The notes beneath the pieces are model-generated. The model saw nothing but the letters and a program-made list of their open reading frames with translations, ran no database searches and was not told where the DNA came from. A stretch of DNA of 64,000 nt from Panicum virgatum (taxonomy: Eukaryota; Streptophyta; Magnoliopsida; Poales; Poaceae): positions 17,096,403 to 17,160,402 of the forward strand of contig NC_053144.1 in assembly GCF_016808335.1 (NCBI RefSeq). Direction: 5' to 3'. This document shows, piece by piece, positions 11,095 to 22,600 of the stretch; the first letter of the stretch is position 1, and the number at the start of each line of letters is the position of its first letter. The translations under genes and the position numbers were made by a program.

Positions 11095-13067
11095 TTAGAT
11101 TGAAAGGCTTGCAAAAAGAAGTTCAAGTTCCTCATCTTGGGATGTCGTCCTCTGCAATAAAGAATTTAAAAGGTGAAAACGAGAATTTAAAAAAAAAATA
11201 CTTGATAAGCAATCAAATACAAGCACATATATTCCAGAAGCTGAGGAGGACAGAATATTGAGAAGCAGATTCTATTTGGTTATTTGGTTAGGATAACATA
11301 TATCATTCTAGTTACTCGATAAAATTAGTTTTGGTTATAACTTAGAACTATATTAATTTTTCCTGCAAAAAGGAAAATGTCGAAGTAGCTGTCACAATTT
11401 TTGAGTTTTAAGGAGACAAGCAAAGAAGGCTAAAGAAAATATGGTCTTATCAAAGATAAACCTAAAGAGTCAAGTAATCATTAATGCTCAAGAGAAACTA
11501 TCCTTCATGTTGGTGCAAATAGGGCAACCAGACTTTTGCTCAAAAAAGTTCAGTTTTAAACAAAGAACAAAACTAAGTAGACTACAGAAAGTATAGGAGG
11601 CTTCTGTCCGCCTCCATTCCCAACTGGTTTAAGTGACAGATTTTGCCTGTGGAACACTCTGACATGAAACCAATTGTAGTTTCAGCCCTACTATCCTTTT
11701 CGCATGTGGAACACTCTGACATGAAACCAATTGTAGTTTCAGCCCTACTATCCTTACTAACCTAAACAAGGTTAATCAGAACAGCAAGTGCTAATCAGGA
11801 CAGCCTATACTAAAGCCCCACACTTCCACTAGGGTATAAGTTTGCCACTTGACTCACAGGAAATTCAATTAAACCACTGGTTATTCTCTTGTTACATCCA
11901 ATGAATTTCTTAATTATTTGTAGTAAGGCAAGTGAGTATCACTACGAAAGAACTTAGTATGGCTATAAAACATTTCAACAACCACTGCTGGGCATGACAC
12001 ACTTTCATTTGGTCCTGGGACTAGTTCTTCCAAAACAGCAATCCAACTGTATGTTATTTTCAATCTAAATCATGAGAAATAAAATATAAGCATCCTCCCA
12101 ATTCTAGAAATACACAGCAGCAATCTTGCTCATCATTCGATTGTGACGAGGCATATTAGCAGCATTTTCCCTGCAGTCAAATCTTGAAAAACTAGGGGAT
12201 ATCTAACTGCAGATCAAACTTTTTTATGCTGAGATAGACAAATTAACAGGACAATGCACATATTAGTATCATAGACTTAATAAAAGAAAGGAGGATCATA
12301 CATCACAAACGACTGGAATAACTCAAATCCCTCATCCAGAATGTAGAGGTGCTCACCTTGATAGACAACAGATGTCGAAGTTTGTTTAGCACCTTCATGC
12401 GGTGTATAGCATAGGAGCTATGGGCTGGTAGCTTGTTAACCTGTGCTATCTCGGCATCCACGGCAGCCTCCCTATCCCCTTTCTGCGCCCCATTCTGCTC
12501 GCTAGCAAAATCAGCTTTTAATCAGTGAGCTACAGGACAATCTTATCAGCTAAAACTAGACACTGAGTAGAAATTCATGCATCCCAACCTAATACCCTGC
12601 TGATATGCAAAATTGAAGTCCCACAGGACATATAAGTAAGCTTAACCTTAACCACCAAGATTCTCTCACGCAACTTAGTAGCAGCATATGAATAGCACTC
12701 TATAAAAAAAAATTCAGTAACGAGATTTCACCAGGGACGAAGCAGTGCCTCTTTCGATTCATCCCAAACGATTCCCTGCCTCTTGATCCCCAATAGGGAT
12801 GGAATAATAAGCAGCGGCGCAGAGCCATAGAACATAGCAACAGGATGCGATTAGGAGGCCAGGAGCACAGCATATTCCTAGCTCCTCAGGGCTAGATAAA
12901 CAGCGCAAGACCTAGATTCCACCAAGGAGGCAAGGCAACAGAACCACGGCAAGGAGATCGGGGCCAGCGAAAGGCGAAGAAAAAAAGAATACCGCAGCAG
13001 AAGCGGGGTTGGTGGCGAGGGTGGTGGTGCCGCGGTAGAAGGGCGTGGTGCTACCTCCCCCTTCCAT
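11095..13067 (-). CDS. Small conserved-looking 89-aa protein of unknown function, three exons
   Basis: Exons are 12993-13067 (ATG at 13067), 12357-12494 and 11095-11151 (TAA), all joined in phase 0, with donors GTATTC and GTGAGC and acceptors GCGAGCAG and ATTGCAG. The product starts MEGGGSTTPFYRGTTTLATN and has a basic middle (HRMKVLNKLRHLLSIK) and an acidic, hydrophobic end (QDEELELLFASLSI). No signal peptide or membrane helix is visible. The helical middle and short length suggest a small subunit of a complex, but I do not recognise the family. The exon 2 acceptor is the only one that keeps the frame with exon 1 open. It is transcribed divergently from the MATH-BTB gene, with start codons 335 bp apart across a promoter rich in GGCCCA. 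Confidence 0.65.
11648..11755. repeat. Two-copy tandem repeat (51 bp, period 57) in an intron
   Basis: The block from tgtggaacactctgacatga to ctactatcctt occurs twice, identical, separated by ttcgca. It lies in the second intron of the 89-aa protein gene. Perfect identity indicates a recent duplication. Confidence 0.85.
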
Positions 13068-13129
13068 GATCCGATTCTTCGAGCGGCGATTGATGCCTGT
13101 GGAGCGCAACGATAGGGAGAGAAAGAGAA

Positions 13130-13270
13130 ACTGCTGCTGATCGACAGGTGGCATCTCTCGGCCCAATAACCGAAATTGGGCTTCCCAATAGCCCAATAAC
13201 GAATGGTATGAATAGGCCCAAATGGTCCCGACGGCCCATCAGAAGAGAGGCCGAGGAGCCTTCCGAGCGA
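13130..13270. promoter_or_regulatory. Bidirectional promoter with five GGCCCA/GCCCAA (site II-like) elements
   Basis: Between 13155 and 13245 there are five TGGGC-core motifs: cggcccaataac, attgggctt, tagcccaataa, aggcccaaat and cggcccatc. Site II elements bound by TCP factors are common in plant promoters of growth and organelle genes and often sit between divergent genes. Here they lie between the start of the 89-aa protein gene (13067, minus) and the MATH-BTB gene (13403, plus). No TATA box is evident. Function is inferred from motif density. Confidence 0.55.
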
Positions 13271-13402
13271 AGGAAGGCGGCGGCGACTCCTACCAAAAAA
13301 AAAAAAAAGCAGCGGCGACGGAGCTAAGTCTGCGAATCCTGCGCCGCGGCGAAGAGTTAGGGGTAGTGAGAGCGAGAGATTAGTCAGGCTCGGCGGCTTG
13401 CC

Positions 13403-14464
13403 ATGGCTTCCAGGGCTGGCGGCGGCGAGCCGTCGGGGTCCGCCTCGGCCATCCTCGCCGACACCGCGAGCGGGTACCACATCCTCAGGATCGACGCCTA
13501 CTCCCGCACCACCGCGACTTCCACAGGGGAGTACCTCAACTCCCTCCCGTTCACCGTGGGCGGCCATCGCTGGCGCATTCGCTACTACCCAACGGCTTCA
13601 CACCAGGGCACAAAGATTACATCGCTTTTCCTATATCTCGACGAAAGCGTCACCGAGGCAATAAAGGTGCAACTCAAGTTTCGTTTCGTCGGCAACGTGG
13701 CGGAGCAGGCATTGACACTGGGAGTGGTACACAGCTTCATCAGCTACTATGCTTGGGGGGACTATGAGTTCATCAAAAGGAAAGATTTGGAGAAGTCCAA
13801 GCATCTCCAGGACGATTCTTTTGCCGTTCGGTGCGATGTGGTTGTTACCGGCGAATTCCGCGCAGAGGAGGCGCCGGTGGTCACCACTCCAGCCTCTGTC
13901 TCCGTGCCTTCTTCTGACCTGCACAAGCATCTTGGTGATCTCCTCCATTCAGAGAAGGGTGCCGACGTGGTGTTCGACGTTGCCGGTCAGACGTTCGCTG
14001 CACACCGGTGCGTGCTCGCAGCACGGTCACCTGTCTTCAGCGCAGAGCTCTTTGGTGTGATGAAAGAGAGCGACACTGGAGTTGTGGTGCGCATAGATGA
14101 CATGGAGGCTCAGGTGTTCAAGGCTTTGCTCTACTTCATTTACACTGACTTATTCCCAAACACGGCCGAACAAGATGAAGATGTTTTGTCTCAGCATCTA
14201 CTGGTCGCTGCGGACAGGTACAACTTGGAGAGGCTGAAATTGTTATGTGAGCAGAAGTTGTGTGAGTATATTGATGTGGGTACTGGGGCAACCATCCTGG
14301 CTCTAGCAGAGCAACACCACTGCCATGGACTCAAGAAGGTGTGCTTCGATTTTCTCAGCTCTCCTGCGAATCTGAAGGCAGTGGTGACCAGCGATGGCTT
14401 TAAGCATCTAAGCAGAAGCTGTCCCTCTGTTATGGAGGAGGTGATTGGCATGCTCACTAATTAG
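13403..14464 (+). CDS. MATH-BTB domain protein (BPM/MBTB type), CUL3 ubiquitin-ligase adaptor
   Basis: Single uninterrupted exon of 353 codons from ATG 13403 to TAG 14464. Residues about 20-155 form a MATH domain (SGYHILRIDAYSRT at its start, YEFIKRKDLEKSKHL near its end), which binds substrates. Residues about 180-300 form a BTB domain (LGDLLHSEKGADVVFDVAGQ, FAAHRCVLAARSPVFSAELF), which binds Cullin-3. The C-terminal about 50 residues are the BACK-like helices. The family as a whole recruits targets to CUL3 E3 ligases. Intronless MATH-BTB genes are greatly expanded in grasses. Length is normal for the family, no defect is visible, and all expected blocks are present. It shares a promoter with the minus-strand 89-aa gene. 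The substrate is unknown. Confidence 0.95.
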   Translation: MASRAGGGEPSGSASAILADTASGYHILRIDAYSRTTATSTGEYLNSLPFTVGGHRWRIRYYPTASHQGTKITSLFLYLDESVTEAIKVQLKFRFVGNVAEQALTLGVVHSFISYYAWGDYEFIKRKDLEKSKHLQDDSFAVRCDVVVTGEFRAEEAPVVTTPASVSVPSSDLHKHLGDLLHSEKGADVVFDVAGQTFAAHRCVLAARSPVFSAELFGVMKESDTGVVVRIDDMEAQVFKALLYFIYTDLFPNTAEQDEDVLSQHLLVAADRYNLERLKLLCEQKLCEYIDVGTGATILALAEQHHCHGLKKVCFDFLSSPANLKAVVTSDGFKHLSRSCPSVMEEVIGMLTN

Positions 14465-15472
14465 TTCTTTGATGCCTAATTTCTTAGCAACTGCGGATGA
14501 TCTTTTCGGGACTTCTGTCGTCAAGTAGTTTGGCAATGGTAGTGGGACTTGCAGTTGTGCACCCAAAGTTTGAAGAAGATTCTAAGTAGTTTCATCTGTT
14601 TGCACTTTGGTCAGTTGATTGCATCTGTGCAACTCTACCAATTAATGCCGGATGATTTTTTTGTCTGCTAACTTTTGAATCTCCACTGGAAGTTCATCGA
14701 TGTGTCTGGCATAATTCTCTGGATGCAGCAGTTATTTTTCTTTATGCTATGCAGCAGTTATTTTTCTTTATGCTACTTAGAATTCATCAATGATCTACTT
14801 GTTAATCCAGGTGCATTTATGCTCTGACATCAGAGTATCAGACAGTTTGATACCAGGCAAGGTCATTGCTTCTCTAAGTCCCAGGTATTAGGCATAGCTA
14901 GTTACTTACTAGTTATATCTGATATTTTCATTTGATCATATACTTGATATATAATTCAGTTAACTCTGCTGAATTGCTGATTGATCTCTCCACTACTACT
15001 GTGTTTGTGTCGAATACTTGGACATTAGTTATAATAGGACCGAGTGTAGAGTTGAGTCAAACTCTCTTAAGTTCGATGCAAACAAATATGGGGGCAATTC
15101 CCTGTGGTAACTGCTGAGTCTACTTAGTAGCTGGCAAGGACAGAGCTAGAGCACGGTCTGGCCACGGATCACGATGGTTAAGATGTAGCCCGTGGTAAGT
15201 CGATACCCTGGACACATCAGAGTCTCTGTTGTTATGGTGAGTAGCTCTCATAGTTGACTGAACCTCATTAACAAAATTTTAATCTCAAAGACTGTCTTAG
15301 TATATTTTGGAAGGTCTTAAGAATTGAAGACCATCCTGGAGCAATATGGTTACATGATATTTCTCGTCTTTCTGATTTGATCTTACCCTTCTATGCACAT
15401 CTGGATATACGGCTATGATGTAATGATTCTATTCTGGGTTCACTAGCAAAGCTAGCACGTCAGGAATTGGTC
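14465..15472. other. Converging 3' regions of the MATH-BTB and QWRF genes
   Basis: The two genes face each other here, so the stretch holds both 3' UTRs. Besides the tandem repeat at 14724-14775 I see nothing coding. Confidence 0.5.
14724..14775. repeat. Two-copy 26-bp tandem repeat
   Basis: The unit tgcagcagttatttttcttt plus atgcta is repeated once without mismatch, about 260 bp after the MATH-BTB stop codon. No function is visible. Confidence 0.9.
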
Positions 15473-17601
15473 CTAGCATCCAAGTGCCTGAGTACAGTCC
15501 TCGGTCACAGCACTAGGTGATGACGACTGCACTAGATGGCAGCGCAAGCTCTGTTCCTTGACCTGCAGGTTAAGAGCAGCAATGAAAACATCGGTAAGAA
15601 TTTGTGGTACCAAAATAACTGCGAGGCATCAACAACGAAAACATTGGTACAGTGCTACATACCTGCAGTGCAGAGACTTGGCTAAGAAGCTCGAGGCACT
15701 CCTGCAACAGAGCCTTCTCTTCGCTCGCCACACGCACCAGCTCTGAGATCACCAACGCCGTGTCCTTAGCCTAGGGGCAAAGACAGATTAAATCTCCACT
15801 GATCACCACGAACTGTGTATGAATGAGGACAGGCGCAGTATTGAGCTCGTTTTCATCACATATTTTGTCAGTTACCAGGGGACTGAATGATCTCGTCATC
15901 GCCTTGGTTGTCAGCGCGAGCTCAAGCGCTTGCTGTAGAATGGTCGCCAATGGCGGCAGCGATGCCTGAATGAACAATTTGCATTATTATGCGTGGAATT
16001 GTTTGAGGTTGCTGTCTGTTGGCATTATGTTAGGAGTAGAAAGCATATTTCTGATACACTTCAGGACTATTTTTACTGTATTTTACTAGGGACAAAAAAA
16101 AATTTACAAAAAAAAAAGAAATTCATTGTTCAAATGCATCTCCATATGCAACAGAAATTGCAAGCATTAGTCGAAAACCGAATACCTTGGCACCATTGGT
16201 GAGAGGAATCCTGCAAACGGCTGCCCGGGTGCACCCGATGGTCGACGCCAGGGCAGCGGTGTGTTCGGTTTCCACCTTCCCCCAGCTCTCCAAATCTTTC
16301 ATCTGCGGGGTTATCCACCATCTCCTCAGATTGACAGAATTAAATTAAATTATCGAGGAATACAAATTTTATAGAATTTATAGAATTGGCAATACAAATT
16401 TTATAGAATTGCAAATTTGAATTTGTATCTGAACCTGGAAAGAGAGCACGGTGTTTAGCTTAATCTTCTGCTTCTCCTTCTCTAGCTGCAGCCGCTTCCT
16501 CGCCACCTTCCCCCTCACCTCCGACACGCTCGCCCACGCGCCCATCAAGTCCAGCTCGGTGCTGGCCTGCTTCCTCTTGCGCACGGCGTCGGCCGTGGCG
16601 TTCGCGAAGCGCCACTGCAGGAGGCGGCAGTGCGCCATCCTCATCTGGTGCCCGACCTCGGAACCGCCGCCTCCGGTGCTGCTCCGCGACGACGACACCG
16701 GCGAGGACAGCAAGGTGGCCGCGGCCGCGGCAATGGACGCGTCCTCGGCGGCGTGCTTCCTCCGGTGGAAGATATGGCCCCACCCGAGGCTGATCAGGCT
16801 CTTCCTGCCCTTGGCCTCCGGCACCGCGGGCAGCGTCGTCGTCGCCGCCTTGAGCGGCGAGCCGCTGCGCCGCCCCGGCGAGAGCGCCCACTGCGTGTTG
16901 CTGGAGCCGAGCAGGCGGACCGAGCTCGTGCGCGGGAGCAGCGGCGAGCGCAGCTTCGAGGCCGCCGTCCTCGTCGCGGTGGAGGAGCCCCTGGAGGCGT
17001 CGCTGCACTCCGACCCGGAGCTGGCGGCGTCGGCGGCGGCGTCCAGCGACACGCCGCCGTTGGCGAGCCTGCGGAGGTCGGACGGCGCGACGCGGCCCGG
17101 GGTGAGCGTGACGCCCGCGGGCTTGGTGGACGGGAGGAACCGCATGGACCGGCCGAACGCGTGGCCGCCGCCGCCCTTGCCGGCGGCGGAGGACCTCCCG
17201 ATCTTCCGGGCCTCGGCGTCCGCGTCGGCGAAGCGCGGAAGCTCGGTGCAGCTGCGCTGCCGGGAGAGCGCCTGCGGCGCGTCATCTCTGGCGAGATGGT
17301 CCGCGAGCGTGGCGGCCACGGACGACGGCGGCGGCGGCGACGCGGAGGACAAGGGTGACGGCGCGCGCGGGGCCGCCTTGTTCTTTCCGCTCTTGCCGCC
17401 GCCGGAGGACGAGGACGATGGCCAGAGCACGCGGGCGATGGAGGCCGCGCCCGCGCCGCCGGAGGCCGGGGCGGCGTCCGATCGCGAGACGGAGCGCCGG
17501 GCGCTCTGGCGGCCTGGCGAGAGCGCGGCGGCGGGGAGGGGCGACGACCGGCCCGGGAGCTCCGTGCCGGAGGCGGACGCCCACCGCTTCGACGACGACA
17601 T
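15473..17601 (-). CDS. QWRF motif-containing protein (DUF566; microtubule/augmin-related)
   Basis: Five exons: 16435-17601 (ATG 17601), 16186-16302, 15876-15965, 15663-15770 and 15473-15562 (TAG), all phase 0 with GT-AG borders, giving 523 residues. The N-terminal half is Ser/Ala/Pro-rich, basic and disordered, with the family blocks FGRSMRFLP and NTQWALSPGR. The C-terminal DUF566 domain starts around the diagnostic RLLQWRFANA and continues through predicted helices (KDLESWGKVETEHTAALAST, then CLELLSQVSALQ). Known members are EDE1/AUG8, a microtubule-binding augmin component of the spindle and phragmoplast, and SCO3 at peroxisomes and microtubules. All exons are open. Which paralogue this is cannot be decided. 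The first exon is extremely GC-rich, as is usual for grass 5' exons. Confidence 0.9.
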
Positions 17602-18493
17602 GGCCGCGCGCGCGGTGGCCAGCCAGCTAGCTAGTAGCTAGGCCCGGGACAACCTGCACGCGCGCGCCCACGCCTGGTATGCGTTGGATAGGCTAGGGGC
17701 CTAGGGCTACCGATGCGATGGTGCGCGCGCGTTGGACGCAGCCATTTGGCCGGCCGCTAGCGGCCGAGAGAGCGAGGCCGGCCGCCGGCGTCCGAGGACG
17801 CGACCGGGTCAGCCGTGCTCGCCGCCGTGCAGGACACCGGACGCGGCGTGAGAGACAAATGGAGGAGCTCCCTCGACGTAATCCGGGGTCTGAAGAATGC
17901 GACGGCCGCGTTTACAAGGCAATCCACGAAGAAGTTTTTCTAGAAGTGGCGACGGTTTATGGCTCGACGCTTGGAGCTCTGCGCACGGAGGCATCGACAT
18001 GGTGGGAATCGATGCAACAAAAACTGCACGAGATCTGAACGGGGAGGAAACAAATCATATAAATCCATTTACAAACATGCTGCGATATGATGCCTGGGAA
18101 TCTCCCATCTTGTAGTCAAAATAGAGTGCTGGGGATATTGCTGCTCCTATTATAACCCTCCAGAATTCCAAAGTAAAATTTATTCATCGGTATTATGAAA
18201 GATATGCAGATTTGACGAAAGGGTAGGGACCCATGTTTTTGCATGAAGGTTTGATGAAGGCTTTTGCAAACCAATAGAGTACGGCACAGAACGGATTTTT
18301 CAAACCACAGCTGCGCATAAGGATTCACCACCAAATCAGCAGATTTTCACGAGGCACGGCTCCACCTCCACTGCAACCCTTGGGAAGTATAGATAGAAAG
18401 GTCACATGAATTGCGCGAGCCTCTCCCCCTCTTCCTCTCCTCTCCTCTCCTCTCTCATAAAAAAAGGCAGATACATGAGCAATGTTGTGCATT
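17602..18493. other. Promoter side of the QWRF gene and downstream flank of the next gene
   Basis: 17602-17900 is GC-rich and should include the 5' leader and promoter of the QWRF gene. The remainder is non-coding, with a CT-rich microsatellite (cctct repeated, about 18434-18456). No other gene was recognised. Confidence 0.4.
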
Positions 18494-19535
18494 TTATCTA
18501 CAGAGTTGACCAAAGTTAGCTTCGTGGTATGAACACCTAAGCTGCTTCCCTAAGCAGCGGCACCTTGGTATGCACTTCGACACACCTATGCCAACAATTT
18601 GATTTTTGCGATTTGGATATGGCTGTGCGCGCAGTCCACATGAAGTCAAGGCATTGAATATTTTGGAACCAGGAAGGAACCAGCTGGGCTTCTGATATTT
18701 TAATCCGAACCTTAACCTTGGCAAAATTCCTTTATAATCACTTCTGAAAACATCAGCATCATCATGATTTAAGCTTGTTCTAAAGATGGGTTGCTCTTCT
18801 GATGATTGGGTCTGCTGACGAACCTTCTGCGTATGCTTCCAAGGCTGAGCTTTATGAATTTGGTCCCATACTCCCATCATCCTGAAGCAGTAACAGTAAG
18901 TGACAGGAATTTATGCAGGGAGAAGCAAAAACTGACCGCATTTTTAGCTGTAGTTACTAAAAAGATATGGTGCTAAGTTTTAAGTCACCTGCGGGCTGCG
19001 GCTTCTGAAATATAAGATCAGCTATCTTGAAAGGAACCATATAAGAAGGAAGATTAGAATGCAGTGTGGCCTACAGTTGGGTGAAAAGAGTGGTTGAGAG
19101 GTGGTCTCTTAAAAATTAGAAAGGAAGCAAAGATTTTTTTTCACAGAAATAACTATAAATAATACCAGGCTTTTGCAAAGGATTGCCTGTTCCGCTTGAG
19201 ATATCAGAACCTGAGAAGAGCCACATAAAGACAGTTCAATGATATCATTTCGTAAACTAAAATACATTCTATTTGACAAGAAAACAATGATATCAATAAT
19301 CAAGAAGATGCCAGATAAATTTAAGTGCACGATACACATTATATTTAGCTTTTCAGGTGGTTGAAAAAATCAATTTCTGAAAGAAAAGGAAACCATATAA
19401 CCAAATGAAGTGAAACCATATCAGCATTTTTGCTAGAGTTCTGTGCAAAGACACTTGTGGATGCATGCATGCAGACAAAGGAGAGGAGTTATCATTTACA
19501 TCTCACCTGTTTAATTCTTTCATCTCCAACTCCAT
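18494..19535 (-). CDS. Putative 153-aa protein with micro-exons, unknown function
   Basis: A phase-consistent model is 19507-19535 (29 nt, ATG 19535), 19166-19194 (29 nt), 18989-19004 (16 nt) and 18494-18881 (388 nt, stop at 18494). Donors are GTGAGA, GTATTA and GTGACT; acceptors are CTCAAG, TTTCAG and TTCAG. Joined, the junction region reads GTGNPLQKPEAAARRMMGVW without a stop in any of three junctions, which supports the model. The last exon is 128 codons, polar and Gln/Lys-rich at first, then Cys- and Arg-rich. I do not recognise the family. The three tiny exons are unusual, and more 5' exons may exist. Upstream DNA is interrupted by a 13.2-kb nested retrotransposon 395 bp away. The model could also be chance. 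Confidence 0.4.
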
Positions 19536-19929
19536 GCACAGATTTCAGTAGATTCTCTAAGGAACCTATTTAACTTTTTTTTTTTAAATAAACGTCATTG
19601 CTGTGCTTTTGAAACCTCAAAAAATAATCAGGGTGACAGATATGCTGAATGCTCCTTAAGAAAAGCTTGACAAGCAAGAGTAAACAGGTGAATGATCTAT
19701 AAAAGACAGGTGGATTCATGAAGGGACCTTGGTAATCTTTTCACTATGGCACAGTGATCAATCAATTTGCTACAGCATACAAATCTTAAACTAATTAATC
19801 AAGATTTAATAATAGTCTTCAAGTGCAACTCAACATCTCCGATCCCCTCAACTCCTGCAAAAGAAAGTGTTTCCAGTCACATCATAAGCATCTCCCGGTC
19901 AATGGGTTCCAGCAAAGATAAATTCATAT
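19536..19929. other. Upstream flank of the micro-exon gene, up to the retrotransposon
   Basis: AT-rich DNA ending with the CATAT target duplication at 19925-19929. Several short minus-strand exon-like pieces with acceptors (for example TTCTTTTGCAG at 19856-19866) can be seen but do not join into a trustworthy model. Confidence 0.35.
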
Positions 19930-20043
19930 TGCAGGAGAGAATGATGAATGTATTCCACCAAACCCTAGGAGGGTGGGATATATAGATCCTATACATAGGC
20001 CTCTAGATGGGCCTCTATACATGGGCTCACATATACACCAACA
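19930..20043 (-). repeat. 3' LTR of element A (114 bp)
   Basis: On the minus strand it starts TGTTGGTGTATATG and ends CTCTCCTGCA, and is collinear with the LTRs of element B and the split 5' LTR of A. LTRs of about 110 bp are very short for Copia. A TATATA stretch in its centre may act as promoter. Confidence 0.88.
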
Positions 20044-20207
20044 CCCCCCGGCAGTCTGAACTACCGGCGCAGCGGTGTTCAAGACTGGATAACAAGAAAG
20101 CCAACACCCCCCTCGCAGTCTGAACTACCGGCGCAGCGGTGTTCAAGACTGGACAAGAAGAGAGTACAAAGAGTGTACAAAGGGCAAATACCCCCCCGTA
20201 GCCACAA
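20044..20207 (-). repeat. Duplicated polypurine-tract region of element A
   Basis: Two tandem copies of a block containing gcagtctgaactaccggcgc and gttcaagactgga, each next to a C-run on the plus strand (G-run on the element's strand). The G-run next to the LTR is the polypurine tract that primes plus-strand DNA synthesis. Element B has the same duplication at 32815-32970, so it predates both insertions. Confidence 0.7.
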
Positions 20208-21550
20208 CTAGCCACTTGCTATGTTGAGGCTGGAGCGAAACTCCGAGAAGGTCGAGGAGGGTGAAGATGTCGGCAAACTAGAAGGTAGTCGGACATGGAG
20301 TACCCGAACATCGCCGATGGCGACTCTGTCGCGCACGAAGTGCAGGTCGATCTCCACATACTTCGTCCGCTGGTGCTGGACGGGGTTGGTGGAGAGATAC
20401 ACGGTGCTGACGTTGTCGCAGTAGACGAGCATGCTCTTGGCGAGCGGGTTGTGGAGCTCCGCCAAGAGCTGTCGTAGCCAGGACGTCTCCGCCACGCCGT
20501 TAGCGACAGCCCGGTACTCCGCCTCGGCACTGGAGCGGGAGACAACCGGCTGCCAATTGGACGACCAAGAGACCAGGTTGCCGCCCAGGAAGACGGTGTA
20601 GCCGGAGGTGGAGCGACGAGTGTCCGGGCAGCCAGCCCAGTCAGCGTAGGTGTAGACCACCAGCTCAGCAGAGGACGAGCGGTGAAGCAGCAGGCCGAGG
20701 TCCACAGTGCCACGGACGTAGCGGAGGAGATGCTTCGGCGCCGCAATGTGCGACTCCCGAGGATCATGCATGTGGAGACAGACCTGCTGAACAGCGTGAG
20801 GTCCGGCCTGGTGAAGGTGAGGTACTGCAAGGCGCCGGCCAGACTCCTGTAGGCAGTATGATCAGTCACCAGATCACCCAGATCAGCAGACAGCTTCGCC
20901 TGAGTGTCGACAGGAGTGGAGCAGGGCTTGCAATCAGTCCTCCCAGCCCGCTCCAGAATATCGAGTGCGTACTGCCACTGGTGAAGGAGAAGACCAGATG
21001 GGCGGGGCTCAACAGTGACGCCCAAGAAGTTGTGGAGCTGACCCAGATTCTTCATAGCAAACTCCTGCTGCAGAGAGGAGACAACTGCTGACTGGAGGCT
21101 GTGAGCACAATGTCATCGACATAGAGCTGCAGATATGCAGTCTCATCCCCACGACGGTAGATGAAGAGAGACGTGCCAGACTTGGCCTCGGTGAACCCCA
21201 ATATCAGCAAGAACGTGGCGAACCGAGAGTACCAAGCCCGAGGAACCTGCTTCAGACCATAGAGAGACTTGTTGAGCCGGCAGACCATATCTGGACGATT
21301 CGAGTCCACAAATCTTGGTGGCTGAGAGCAGTAGACAGTCTTTGATAGAGTGCCGTGAAGAAACGCATTCTTCACGTCCAGCTGGTGCACAGGCCAAGAG
21401 CGTGAGAGCGCAAGCGAAAGGACCGTGCGCACCGTAGCGGGCTTCACGACTGGGCTGAAGATCTCATCATAGTCCACACCAGGCCGCTGAGTGAACCCCC
21501 GGAGAACCCAGCGAGCCTTGTAGCGCTCCAGTGTGCCATCAGCCCGACGC
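20208..21550 (-). pseudogene. Element A reverse transcriptase and RNase H
   Basis: Minus-strand pieces in several frames. The RT begins with the segment [18 protein letters not shown], followed by [12 protein letters not shown] and an intact YVDD active-site box. RNase H follows, with SSAEAEYRA and HVEIDLHF-like blocks. Frameshifts lie near 20770 and near 21055. The RNase H motif reads YTYADWAG where element B has YTDADWAG, so a catalytic-type Asp is replaced by Tyr. Two independent kinds of damage make it non-functional. Confidence 0.85.
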
Positions 21551-22600
21551 TTATGCGTCTAGATCCACTTGCTAGTCACCACATTGCAACCAGACGGACG
21601 AGGCATGAGGTCCCACGTCTGGTTGGCAAGAAGAGCCGCGTACTCCTCTTCCATCGTGCGACGCCAGTGAGGATCCGCCAAGGCGTCGCGGACAGAGGAG
21701 GGTACCGGAGAAACCCGCGGCCTCTCCCTCGGTGGCGGAGAGAGTCGCGGCCTGAGACGCCCATCCGCCGAGTCACCATGGGATGGATATGCCGAGGATC
21801 CCGATGGATGACTGGCGGGTGGTTCACCTCCGGCTCGGCTCGAGAGGGAGCCGGAGGAGGCAGTAGGCGTCGCAGGAGCCTCCGAAGCAGGAGGTGGCGC
21901 CGGTGTCGGCGCCGAACGACGCCGGTACACCTGCACCGGCTGAGCGTACCGCTGCGGCGCCGGTGTCGCGCCGAACGACGCTGGTACACCTGCACCAGCT
22001 GAGTGTACCGCGCAGGTGCAGGGGAAGGCATCGGGGCCGCGCGTGGCGCGATCGCGGGCATCGGGGCCGCGCTCGGCGCAGCAGGGATCACCGGAAGCGG
22101 TGCCGGAGCGCCGGAAAAACCTGCAGGGAAAGGACAAACAAGTAACGGTGGCTGAACCACCGGGTCAGTCCGAAACAGAGACTTCAGCTCGGGGTCAGGA
22201 GAAGGAGTGGAGGAGGTGGAGTAGGGGGAATCCTACTCGTCAAAGACGACGTGTCGGGAGATCAGGACGCGGCGAGAGGTGAGGTCGAAGCATCGGTACC
22301 CCTTGTAGTCAGGGGAGTAACCGATGAACACACAACGAGTCGAGCGGGGCGCTAGCTTGTGAGAAGCGGTGGCGGAGGTGTTAGGGTAACACACACACCC
22401 GAAGACCCGAAGGAGGGGTACCGAAGAGCGTGATGTGGAGTGGGAGCAGGAGAAGCAGTGGACGGAAGGCGGTTGAGCAGTTAGGTGGCGGTGTGGAGGC
22501 TCTCAGCCTAGAAGCGCGGGGGCAGAGAGGCCTGGATCAGAAGAGTGCGCATAATGTCGTTCGTCGTGCGAATCATCCGCTCAGGTGGTTATAGGTGATG
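21551..22600 (-). pseudogene. Element A integrase C-terminal part and linker
   Basis: The minus strand encodes the end of a Copia integrase (segment ending LIQASLPPRF, then a TAG at 22508-22510 where Trp is expected) and the Pro/Ala-rich linker before RT, with repeated blocks like VQVYRRRSAP. The catalytic core is missing because the sequence jumps from gag to this region at about 22590. The same premature TAG occurs in element B at 30454-30456. Confidence 0.75.

Noticed and set aside
16451..17641. 396-codon plus-strand frame opposite the QWRF gene
   Set aside because: It is the reverse shadow of the GC-rich first exon of the QWRF gene; the minus strand carries the family motifs and consistent introns.
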